Position numbers and translations under genes: made by a program | Shown: positions 1 to 6,476 of the stretch, one piece after another | Position numbering within the stretch: position 1 is the stretch's first letter | Layout of the letters: each line of letters begins with the position of its first letter | Assembly (NCBI GenBank): GCA_900759105.1 | Contig: CAAETY010000086.1 | Coordinates: forward strand, 1 to 37,996 | Length of the DNA stretch: 37,996 nucleotides | Source of the DNA: Peptococcaceae bacterium | GTDB taxonomy: Bacteria; Bacillota; Peptococcia; Peptococcales; Peptococcaceae | Direction: 5' to 3' | The notes under the pieces: generated by a model | Told to the model about the DNA's origin: nothing | The model's input: only the letters and a program-made list of their open reading frames with translations | Database searches by the model: none

Positions 1-99
1 AGGGGTCACACCTGTTCCCATCCCGAACACAGAAGTTAAGTCCTTCAGCGCCGAAAATACTTGCTATTCTTTTGCTGGAAAGATAGGTCATTGCCAGGA
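1..99 (+). rRNA. rrf: 5S ribosomal RNA, 3' portion
   Basis: The first ~99 bases match the conserved 5S rRNA core: the CCCATCCCGAACACAGAAGTTAAG block, then GCGCCGA and a 3' GGTCATTGCCAGG-type end. The 5' part lies outside the window, so this is a partial gene at the end of an rRNA operon. Two tRNA genes follow directly. The 3' end is approximate because the pairing 5' strand is not visible. Confidence 0.9.
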
Positions 100-102
100 T
101 AT

Positions 103-175
103 TCCTCGATAGCTCAGTCGGTAGAGCGCATGACTGTTAATCATGATGTCACTGGTTCGAGCCCAGTTCGGGGAG
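103..175 (+). tRNA. tRNA-Asn (anticodon GTT)
   Basis: A full cloverleaf can be drawn. The acceptor stem TCCTCGA pairs with TCGGGGA, the anticodon stem CATGA pairs with TCATG around loop CTGTTAA (anticodon at 136-138), and the T-arm contains GGTTCGAGCC. The discriminator base is G175. CCA is not encoded. It lies three bases after the 5S rRNA and is probably co-transcribed with it. Confidence 0.95.
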
Positions 176-179
176 TATA

Positions 180-206
180 GGACAAGGTCAATGGCCTTGT
201 CCTTTG
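180..206 (+). terminator. Hairpin between the two tRNA genes
   Basis: GGACAAGG (180-187) pairs with CCTTGTCC (195-202), extended by U-G and C-G pairs to a triloop. Only TTT follows, so as a terminator it is weak. It could equally be a processing signal between tRNA-Asn and tRNA-Trp. Confidence 0.5.
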
Positions 207-209
207 TAT

Positions 210-282
210 AGGGGTATAGTTCAGCTGGTAGAATAACGGTCTCCAAAACCGCAGGTCCTGGGTTCGAATCCTAGTGCCCCTG
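210..282 (+). tRNA. tRNA-Trp (anticodon CCA)
   Basis: The acceptor stem AGGGGTA pairs with TGCCCCT. The D-arm is GTTC...GAAT, the anticodon loop is CTCCAAA with CCA at 243-245, and the T-arm contains GGTTCGAATCC. The lowest anticodon-stem pair reads A-C, a single mismatch. CCA is not encoded. A strong terminator follows four bases later. Confidence 0.93.
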
Positions 283-285
283 GTA

Positions 286-315
286 GCCTTCATCGAAAGA
301 TGAAGGCTTTTTTTG
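286..315 (+). terminator. Intrinsic terminator of the rRNA/tRNA operon
   Basis: A nine-base stem GCCTTCATC / GATGAAGGC closes on a GAAA tetraloop and is followed by seven Ts. It ends the rRNA-tRNA transcript. Confidence 0.93.
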
Positions 316-1004
316 TGCGTATAATTGAAAATAAATGATTATAGAAGACTATTAAGGGAAATGTTAAACATAAAAACGATATAAAAATGAAAAAGGAAAA
401 AATAATATGTATTCGGTTTGTACAAAGAAAAAATAAAGCGCACGACTATCAGAGAAACAATCTTTGCTAGAATCCAGTAAAGACAGTGATCACTTATGCG
501 ATAAAATCCGAGCACATACGGGAAGAAATACACAGTAGTGGAAATCACGCATCACTGCGAACTTAAATATAGCAAGAAAATCAGAAAATGCTTTAATTGC
601 CTTGTAGCAAGATAATGGTTAGCGTACAATGACAGTACGACCTCACAAATAGAACGCCCTAAATTAAAGGGTATTTTTCATAGAGAAGACGATATCTAGG
701 ATTTTTAGTGTTACTACACTGTGGAATGTATTGTTTAGACACTTCTTGTGATGTAAAATCTCACAAATGTATGGATATAAGCGGTGCTTTAGAATAGCCG
801 AATCATTAAATGCATTTTATGAGGCTCTGATTTTGCGTATTTGGGCAGGATAAAGTATAAGTGGATATTTGGTTGTCTGCGCTTTAAGCGCGGAAATAAA
901 GAGGTTGTAAAATTGCGGAACAGCGAATAGAAGAAGGTGAAAGAAGTCATTTTCCAACCGTTTCAAAGCGTAATAATATAAATGCAAATATATTTGATTT
1001 AAAT
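316..1004. other. AT-rich stretch without a recognisable gene
   Basis: About 690 bases without a credible coding region, well above the coding average in A+T. Frames are short and lack ribosome binding sites. The longest is a hydrophobic 69-codon minus-strand frame at 339-548 with a GTG start and no Shine-Dalgarno. A weak hairpin (CCCT...AGGG, about 656-672, then ATTTTT) and a small palindrome GCGCTTTAAGCGC (879-891) are the only local structures seen. No transposon ends or riboswitch core were recognised. It may be decayed sequence. Confidence 0.5.
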
Positions 1005-1048
1005 TTGAAAAAAGAAATTGTTAAAGTTATAAGTTGTAACCGATTACG
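1005..1048 (+). promoter_or_regulatory. Promoter of thiE-HAD with a cre-like site at the start point
   Basis: TTGAAA (1005-1010), a 17-base spacer and TATAAG (1028-1033) form a good sigma-70 type promoter. TGTAACCGATTACG (1035-1048) directly follows the -10 box and covers the expected start point. It fits the Gram-positive catabolite-responsive element consensus at every fixed position except the last. The leader is about 150 bases. Confidence 0.5.
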
Positions 1049-1111
1049 TTGATAAATAATGGTCAATATCATAAATAAAAGAAATTATAATAATAAATGA
1101 ACTAGAATATT

Positions 1112-1160
1112 TCTGAAGCGTGTTCACGCAAACCGCAATGTGTGTTATTATTGCTTCAGA
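1112..1160 (+). promoter_or_regulatory. Leader hairpins upstream of thiE-HAD
   Basis: TCTGAAGC (1112-1119) is the exact inverse of GCTTCAGA (1153-1160). The tight hairpin GCGTG-TT-CACGC (1118-1129) overlaps the left arm, so the two structures exclude each other. The right arm ends 13 bases before the GGAGG ribosome binding site. It does not resemble a TPP riboswitch. Confidence 0.35.
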
Positions 1161-1188
1161 GAATTCAGATAATGGAGGCGCAGTTTAG

Positions 1189-2463
1189 ATGATGGATAAG
1201 AATCAGTTACTGTTATACGCAATTACTGATTGCGATCATTATCAGGGAAAGGAGTTATTGGAACGAACCGAAGCAATCTTGGCGAACGGGGCAACGATTT
1301 TGCAATATCGTGATAAACACGGAAAGGCGCGTAATGATGTAGATGCATTAAAGGCGTTATGCAAAAAATACAATGTACCGTTTATTATCAATGACGATGT
1401 GGATTTGGCGATTGCTATTGATGCCGATGGTGTTCATGTCGGACAAGATGATGAAGCTGCTGCACAAGCACGTGCTCGTCTGGGTGCGGATAAGATTGTT
1501 GGGGTAACTGCAAAAACCATGGAACAAGCAAAGAAAGCTGTTTCCGATGGGGCAGATTACCTTGGTGTAGGCGCTCTCTTCCATAGTCAAAGTAAGGATT
1601 CCAGTATCACCAGCCGCGATGATTTAAAAGCGATTTGTGCGGCGGTGGAAATTCCGGTTGTAGGCATTGGCGGTGTTGATGAAAGTAATGCTGCGATTTT
1701 GGCTGGGACCGGTATTAGCGGGATTGCGGTGATTAATGCATTGTATATGTATGGGAACCCAAGTCTTGCAACTAAACGTTTGGCGTCAAAAGTGAATATC
1801 ATTGTCAATGGCGATAAAAACATTGATGGGATTTTAGCAGACGTTGACGGTACATTGACGGATACATTGGCATTTTATCAAGATTTGGTGCCTGGGTATT
1901 TGCGTGCGCATGGTTATCGCCCGGGGGGCGACTTAGCAGTTATTTTGTCTGAAAAGACAATGCCTGAAAGTGTGGGGTATGTGAAGCATAACTATTCCGG
2001 GACTTTTGGTGTTGGCCAAGTAGTTGACGAATTAGAAGCGGAATTGGAATGGTACTATCACACGGAAGGACAAGCTAAACCGGGTGTCAAAGAATTCTTG
2101 GTTTTGGCAAAATCCCGCGGCATTAAGGTGCTTGCAACTAGCATTCATGATGCGGAGGTTTGCCGTACCTTGTTTGAACATGCGGGTATTGAGCATGATA
2201 TTACCGGTATTGTAAGCGGTTGGGACAAGCGACTGCCGGGCGGCGATTCCAAGCTTTTTGCAATGGGCGTGGAACGTTTGGCAGGTTCTAATCTATGGGC
2301 GTTTAATGACGGCATTGAAGGGGTGTTCGGCGCCAAAGGTGCCGGTCTGAAGATTGCTGCTATCTATGATGAAAACCACTCTGAAAAGGAATGGAATCAT
2401 ATTATCAAGAATGCAGACGTCGCTTTTATGAATTGGCAAGAGGCTATCGATTGGTTGAAGTAA
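1189..2463 (+). CDS. thiE: Thiamine phosphate synthase fused to a HAD-family phosphatase
   Basis: The first ~205 residues are a ThiE domain, which joins HMP-pyrophosphate to thiazole phosphate to give thiamine monophosphate. Family signatures are QYRDK, IINDDVDLAIAI, ADGVHVGQDD, GVTAKT, DYLGVGALF and VVGIGGV. Residues ~210-424 are a HAD hydrolase: motif I is D218-V-D220-G-T, a Thr/Ser motif II lies in LATS, a lysine sits in PGGDSK, and motif IV is F-N373-D374-G, where the usual first acid is Asn. HAD proteins fused to or clustered with thiamine genes have been shown to dephosphorylate thiamine monophosphate (Hasnain and co-workers, 2016), so this is probably a synthase plus ThMP phosphatase. 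GGAGG (1174-1178) supports the first of two adjacent ATGs. No other thi gene is in the window. Confidence 0.9.
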   Translation: MMDKNQLLLYAITDCDHYQGKELLERTEAILANGATILQYRDKHGKARNDVDALKALCKKYNVPFIINDDVDLAIAIDADGVHVGQDDEAAAQARARLGADKIVGVTAKTMEQAKKAVSDGADYLGVGALFHSQSKDSSITSRDDLKAICAAVEIPVVGIGGVDESNAAILAGTGISGIAVINALYMYGNPSLATKRLASKVNIIVNGDKNIDGILADVDGTLTDTLAFYQDLVPGYLRAHGYRPGGDLAVILSEKTMPESVGYVKHNYSGTFGVGQVVDELEAELEWYYHTEGQAKPGVKEFLVLAKSRGIKVLATSIHDAEVCRTLFEHAGIEHDITGIVSGWDKRLPGGDSKLFAMGVERLAGSNLWAFNDGIEGVFGAKGAGLKIAAIYDENHSEKEWNHIIKNADVAFMNWQEAIDWLK

Positions 2464-2541
2464 TTGCAAGCTGAAAATGAAACGTTTTTTGTGTTGCAAA
2501 GAACGGCTGATAAAAAACATAAAAAGAATTTATCTGATATG

Positions 2542-2570
2542 TAGACAGTTTTAATTCAGTGTGTTATACT
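2542..2570 (+). promoter_or_regulatory. Promoter of the first CBS gene
   Basis: TAGACA (2542-2547), a 17-base spacer and TATACT (2565-2570). The expected start is near 2577, giving a leader of about 80 bases. Confidence 0.6.
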
Positions 2571-2638
2571 GTAGCCATAAGATAAGCGGTAAGTAATATG
2601 CGAATATGCAATATTAGTATCTGGCAGAAAAATAAAAA

Positions 2639-2656
2639 TTTGAGGAGGAACTCAAA
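2639..2656 (+). promoter_or_regulatory. Ribosome binding site held in a hairpin loop
   Basis: TTTGAG (2639-2644) and CTCAAA (2651-2656) are exact inverses flanking GAGGAA. The AGGAGG Shine-Dalgarno therefore sits in the stem-loop and the right arm touches the ATG at 2657. A six-pair stem like this could modulate initiation. Confidence 0.45.
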
Positions 2657-3157
2657 ATGGCTGTATTAGTAAAAGACGTAATGCTTAAAGACATTATTAC
2701 TTTAAGTGATGAAGCAACTATCGGTGAAGCAGTAGAAATCTTTGCAGGTAAAAGGGTTGGTTGCCTTCCATTGGTAGACGGTAACGGTATTTTGACCGGT
2801 TTCTTGTCCGATGGGGATATTGTTGACTATGTTGTACGTAACGTTCGCCGTCGTAACAACCAATACAACAACATCAGAGCTTGGTACCAAGTAGACTGCT
2901 TCGGTTCCTATTTGAGACATTGTGTGGATGACAAGGCATATGCTGCAGCTACCCACCATGTAATTACTGTTGAATCCACTGATACTGTTAGACAAGTATC
3001 TCAACTCATTCAAAAGAAACATTTAAAACACGTTCCAGTTGTTGAAAATGGTAAGTTAGTTGGTATGATTACCCGTAACGATATCATCAACGGTTTGTTC
3101 AAAGATTATCTCGCTGATCCCGACGCTGTATGCGTTGAAGGTTTCAGTGGTCTTTAA
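2657..3157 (+). CDS. CBS-domain pair protein (Bateman module), copy 1
   Basis: This 166-residue soluble protein is made almost entirely of two CBS domains (about residues 5-60 and 100-160). Signatures are KDVMLKD...ATIGEAVEIF, LPLVD, GFLSDGDIV, then KKHLKHVPVVENGKLVGMITRND. CBS pairs usually bind adenine nucleotides or S-adenosyl ligands and regulate a partner. No catalytic or transport domain is attached, so the partner is unknown. The next gene encodes a paralogue with the same layout. A hairpin terminator separates them, so the pair is at least partly independently expressed. The neighbouring symporter genes are a possible but unproven target. Confidence 0.85.
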   Translation: MAVLVKDVMLKDIITLSDEATIGEAVEIFAGKRVGCLPLVDGNGILTGFLSDGDIVDYVVRNVRRRNNQYNNIRAWYQVDCFGSYLRHCVDDKAYAAATHHVITVESTDTVRQVSQLIQKKHLKHVPVVENGKLVGMITRNDIINGLFKDYLADPDAVCVEGFSGL

Positions 3158-3180
3158 TAAATAATTTCTGGAATCTGAGC

Positions 3181-3209
3181 TACCCCTTCCGCTCGGAAGG
3201 GGTAATTTT
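3181..3209 (+). terminator. Hairpin terminator after CBS copy 1
   Basis: A perfect ten-base stem TACCCCTTCC / GGAAGGGGTA with loop GCTC is followed by ATTTTC. The T-run is short, so some readthrough into the second CBS gene is likely. Confidence 0.75.
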
Positions 3210-3266
3210 CAAAACTGTGTTTAGAGATGTGCAATATCAAATCACAAATATCTGGAGGGGCCTATA

Positions 3267-3761
3267 ATGAGTGAATTAAGTTTAGATAAAGTATCCATTG
3301 AAGATGTTATGATTAAAGATGTGAAGTACTTGAAGAACACCGCTACCATCGGCGAAGCTGTAGATGCTTTTACTGAATATCGTGTAGGTGGTTTCCCAAT
3401 CGTAGATGAAAATAAGAAGGTTGTTGCTTTCTTGTCTGACGGCGATATCATCCACTACATTCTTTACAGAGCAGGTGCACAAGGGATTATCTTCTTTAAA
3501 CACTGGTCTGATATGGACGTTGAAGCTTTGGAAAAGGCTGCTAATGCTGTAGCTAATGAATCTGTAATGAATTGCGCTACTCGCAATGTACGTGCTGCTG
3601 AATATAATGATAATTTGCGTGAAGTTGCACAATACATGGACCGCAAGAAACTTAAAAATATGCCGGTTGTACGCGATGGCGAATTGATTGGTGTTATTAG
3701 CCGTAACACTTTGATTAAGAACTTCTTTATGAAATATGCAAAGTTGGGTGTTCAAGCATAA
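3267..3761 (+). CDS. CBS-domain pair protein (Bateman module), copy 2
   Basis: 164 residues with two CBS domains, clearly paralogous to the preceding gene. EDVMIKD, ATIGEAVDAF, FPIVDENKKVVAFLSDGDI, then RKKLKNMPVVRDGELIGVISRNT all align with copy 1. No membrane segment or enzyme domain is present. GGAGGGG (3254-3260) lies at good spacing before the ATG. The two copies could form a heteromeric Bateman module. The ligand and target cannot be read from the sequence. Confidence 0.85.
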   Translation: MSELSLDKVSIEDVMIKDVKYLKNTATIGEAVDAFTEYRVGGFPIVDENKKVVAFLSDGDIIHYILYRAGAQGIIFFKHWSDMDVEALEKAANAVANESVMNCATRNVRAAEYNDNLREVAQYMDRKKLKNMPVVRDGELIGVISRNTLIKNFFMKYAKLGVQA

Positions 3762-3807
3762 TCTAATGTATAAGTGAATCCCAAAGTATAAGTATAAGAT
3801 TTGATAA

Positions 3808-3862
3808 TGTTCCCACAAGAGACGATGTTTTTGAAACATGACTCTTGTGGGAGCATTTTTTT
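3808..3862 (+). terminator. Intrinsic terminator after CBS copy 2
   Basis: A fourteen-base stem (3808-3821 with 3842-3855, one G-U pair) encloses a 20-base loop and is followed by seven Ts. Confidence 0.9.
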
Positions 3863-4005
3863 GTTGAATAAAATAGCTTCTATAAACACGATATAAAGCC
3901 GTTTTTTGTGTAATCTTTATCTGTTTGTAGATGTATAAAATTATATTTAATATAACATTAGGAATGTTCGAACTATTAGTGCACAAATAATAGACTTAAA
4001 TCCCC
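3863..4005. other. Intergenic spacer before the first symporter promoter
   Basis: AT-rich sequence between the terminator and the promoter at 4006. Together with the leader to 4191 it makes a gene-free stretch of about 430 bases. No coding region is seen. Confidence 0.5.
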
Positions 4006-4043
4006 TTGACATAGACATAGCGTTCTGGCATGATAAGGTCATA
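4006..4043 (+). promoter_or_regulatory. Promoter of the first AGCS symporter
   Basis: TTGACA (4006-4011), 17 bases, CATGAT (4029-4034) preceded by TGG (extended -10), then GTCATA (4038-4043). The same arrangement, with GTCATA at exactly the same offset of 32 bases from the -35 start, precedes the second symporter gene. Confidence 0.75.
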
Positions 4044-4066
4044 GCAAAAAACCAGTTTCAAAAAAC

Positions 4067-4100
4067 ATCTTTTCTCAAAGATAATTCATTTGGCGATGGA
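4067..4100 (+). promoter_or_regulatory. Leader element of the first symporter: hairpin plus TGGCGATGGA
   Basis: A hairpin ATCTTT-TCTC-AAAGAT (4067-4082) is followed by CATT and TGGCGATGGA (4091-4100). The same ten-mer occurs in the leader of the second symporter, also just after a hairpin. It starts 101 bases before the start codon here and 100 bases there. Function unknown. Confidence 0.4.
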
Positions 4101-4191
4101 GTTTTGGGAAAGATGAAAAGCAATCATTATTTATGTGATACGGGAAAGAAAATCGGGGTTTTGCAAAAAACAGGAAAAGGGGGACTTCCCA

Positions 4192-5622
4192 ATGGAAACA
4201 TTTATGAGTATTAACAGCGCAATTAACGGCTTTTTATGGGGACCGATTATGTTGATCATCCTCGTAGGGACCGGCTTGTATCTTAGCGTACGTGGTGGCT
4301 TCATACAATTCCGTCATTTCGGTTTTGTATTAAAACGTACCATCGGTGGCTTGTTCAAAGGGACACAGCGCGACTCTCAAGGTCACAATATTAGTCCATT
4401 CCAAGCAGTATCTACTGCGTTGGCATCTACCGTAGGGACCGGTAACATTGTAGGGGTAGCAACTGCAATTACTATCGGGGGCCCGGGGGCAGTATTCTGG
4501 ATGTGGATTTCTGCATTACTCGGTATGATGACCAAATTCTCCGAAATCGTATTGGCTGTTAAGTATCGTGAAACCAATGAAGATGGAATGTATGTTGGGG
4601 GGCCGATGTACTACATCAAAAATGGTGTTGGTGCAAAATACAAAACCCTCGGTACTGTTGTAGCAGCAGTGTTCGCAGTATTTGCTGCACTTGCTTGCTT
4701 TGGTATTGGTAACATGACTCAAGGGAACTCCATTGCAGGTTCCATGCAAAGTACTTTCGGTGTAGCACCAAATATTACCGGTATCGTTCTTGCTATTCTT
4801 GTAGCTATCGTTATTCTCGGTGGGATTAACTCTATTGCAAAAGTAACTGAAATGTGCGTGCCTATTATGGCATTGTTTTATCTGATTTTTGCACTCGTGA
4901 TTCTTATCTTAAATGCTGAATTTATTCCGGTAGCATTTCAGGCAATTTTTGTAGGTGCTTTCAATCCGGAAGCTGTACTCGGTGGTGGCGCCGGTGTTGG
5001 GATTATGGTAGCGATTCAAATGGGGATTGCTCGTGGGGTATTCTCCAACGAAGCAGGTCTTGGTTCTGCACCAATCGCTCACGCAGCATCTTCTACCGAT
5101 GAACCTGTAGAACAAGGTTTGTGGGGGATTTTCGAAGTATTTGTAGATACCATTCTCGTTTGCTCTATGACTGCATTGGTTATCTTGACTGCTCAAGATC
5201 CTGCATCCGGTAAGCTCTTGTGGCAGACCGGCGATTACAATGGCGCAGCATTGACTGCGAAGGCCTTTGAATATGCACTTCCTGGGAACTGGGGCTCCAT
5301 GTTCTTAACGGTTGCACTGTTACTCTTTGCATTCTCTACCATGGTTGGATGGTCCTACTACGGTGAAAAAGCATGGGAATATCTCTTCCGTAACAATGAA
5401 AAGACCAGAAAGACTGTAATCCTTATCTATCGTATCTGCTTCATCATCGCCGTATACATCGGTGCAGTTGGTGGTTTGGAATTCGTTTGGTCCGTAGCCG
5501 ATACCTTGAACGCAGCAATGGCATTGCCTAACTTGGTTGGTTTGCTCTTGCTCTCCGGCGTAGTTATTAAGGAAACCAAGTCTTATTTCCAAAGAAATAA
5601 AACCAAGGTTCATTACGAATAA
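4192..5622 (+). CDS. AGCS-family sodium:alanine/glycine symporter, copy 1
   Basis: A 476-residue polytopic membrane carrier of the alanine/glycine:cation symporter family. Signatures are FMWGP-like N-terminal NGFLWGP, QAVSTALASTVGTGNIVGVATAI, GPGAVFWMWI, GGPMYY, RGVFSNEAGLGSAPIAHA, and MVGWSYYGEKA near the C-terminus. It imports glycine or alanine with Na+. The ATG at 4192 was chosen over an upstream frame start at 4135. It has a purine-rich AAGGGGG sequence before it, and its N-terminus METFMSINSAIN aligns exactly with the paralogue's MELFMSINSAVN. The glycine cleavage genes downstream suggest glycine as the main substrate. It stands behind its own promoter and terminator. Confidence 0.92.
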   Translation: METFMSINSAINGFLWGPIMLIILVGTGLYLSVRGGFIQFRHFGFVLKRTIGGLFKGTQRDSQGHNISPFQAVSTALASTVGTGNIVGVATAITIGGPGAVFWMWISALLGMMTKFSEIVLAVKYRETNEDGMYVGGPMYYIKNGVGAKYKTLGTVVAAVFAVFAALACFGIGNMTQGNSIAGSMQSTFGVAPNITGIVLAILVAIVILGGINSIAKVTEMCVPIMALFYLIFALVILILNAEFIPVAFQAIFVGAFNPEAVLGGGAGVGIMVAIQMGIARGVFSNEAGLGSAPIAHAASSTDEPVEQGLWGIFEVFVDTILVCSMTALVILTAQDPASGKLLWQTGDYNGAALTAKAFEYALPGNWGSMFLTVALLLFAFSTMVGWSYYGEKAWEYLFRNNEKTRKTVILIYRICFIIAVYIGAVGGLEFVWSVADTLNAAMALPNLVGLLLLSGVVIKETKSYFQRNKTKVHYE

Positions 5623-5646
5623 AAGAATATCATTATATGAAAGCAT

Positions 5647-5680
5647 GTCGCTCTCGGTGAAAATCGAGAGCGACTTTTTT
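5647..5680 (+). terminator. Intrinsic terminator after symporter copy 1
   Basis: A ten-base perfect stem GTCGCTCTCG / CGAGAGCGAC with an eight-base loop and six Ts. Confidence 0.93.
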
Positions 5681-6231
5681 GTGTTCAGGATAATGGTTTT
5701 TGCTTGTGAAGAATGATCAGGCATTGCGGAATGTGTTGGTGTTAGAAGGCATTACTATAGAAAGAAAAGCGTCAATCAGCCAGCAAAGATGGTCTATATC
5801 CTTCTAGTTAAGCTGTAAATAAAAGAGCTATAATAATAGTGGTTCGAAAATAAGACTGCGAAAGCAAGAAAAAAGATCGATTGTCATAGAAAAGGACTGA
5901 CAATATAGAAGAATAAGAGCGTTATTGTCTTTTATACGTGGCTTTTATAAGTAATGAGCGATTAAAGGTCAGATTAAGTCGATGAAAAATCGGGTTAAAA
6001 ATGGAAGTATAATGACTATGATACAACACATAAGAATCGCTTATTATGGATAAAAGTGGTTACACAGTGAGAATTATCTGATAGTTTAGATAAAAGGCCA
6101 GCGGCCGAAAACCGCACCACAAAGCGAAAGTTATGGGTAATGGACAGCTGTGAAAATTATCACAAAATTACAAAAAGACAATAAATGCACAAACATCCAC
6201 GAGGCGCGGTCACTTTGAGCGGTGAACAGTC
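5681..6231. other. AT-rich gene-free stretch between the two symporters
   Basis: About 550 bases with no credible coding frame or known RNA family. A small GCGG...CCGC hairpin near 6105-6119 and the near-palindrome GTGAAAATTATCAC (about 6151-6164) are the only structures noted. It may be decayed sequence left from the duplication of the symporter gene. Confidence 0.45.
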
Positions 6232-6269
6232 TTGACTTTGAATCATTGTTTTGGCATTATAGTGTCATA
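6232..6269 (+). promoter_or_regulatory. Promoter of the second AGCS symporter
   Basis: TTGACT (6232-6237), 17 bases, CATTAT (6255-6260) preceded by TGG, then GTCATA (6264-6269). Boxes and spacing match the promoter of the first symporter. Confidence 0.75.
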
Positions 6270-6334
6270 AAAGTGAGTCTGAATTTTTCGTTTATAGGCG
6301 ACAATTTAAAATGCTTTTAATAAAGAGTGATTAA

Positions 6335-6386
6335 GAGCGCTTTAAGTTGAAAACGAAATAGAAGCGCTCACATTTATGGCGATGGA
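6335..6386 (+). promoter_or_regulatory. Leader element of the second symporter: hairpin plus TGGCGATGGA
   Basis: GAGCGCTT (6335-6342) pairs with AAGCGCTC (6362-6369). CATTTA and TGGCGATGGA (6377-6386) follow. The ten-mer and its distance to the start codon (100 bases) are shared with the first symporter leader. The hairpin is different in sequence but similarly placed. Confidence 0.4.
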
Positions 6387-6476
6387 TGTTTTGTGATGGC
6401 TGGGGGGCCAAACAAAACAGCGATGTTGTCCAAAAAAGTTGTTGAGAGTGACCAAAAAATCAGGAGGAGTTTTTGT

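Noticed and set aside
339..548. Hydrophobic 69-codon minus-strand frame
   Set aside because: GTG start without a Shine-Dalgarno, composition follows the AT-rich background, and no promoter or family resemblance was seen.
1005..1188. Possible TPP riboswitch before thiE
   Set aside because: The conserved CTGAGA and ACCTGATCTGG-type core elements are not present in the leader.
3282..3986. 234-codon minus-strand frame opposite the second CBS gene
   Set aside because: It is antisense to a well-supported CBS protein and reads through its terminator. No ribosome binding site or family motif was seen.
4035..4191. Possible glycine riboswitch before the first symporter (also checked 6260-6476 and 7959-8086)
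   Set aside because: No tandem or single aptamer core could be recognised by eye. A covariance search is needed to be certain.
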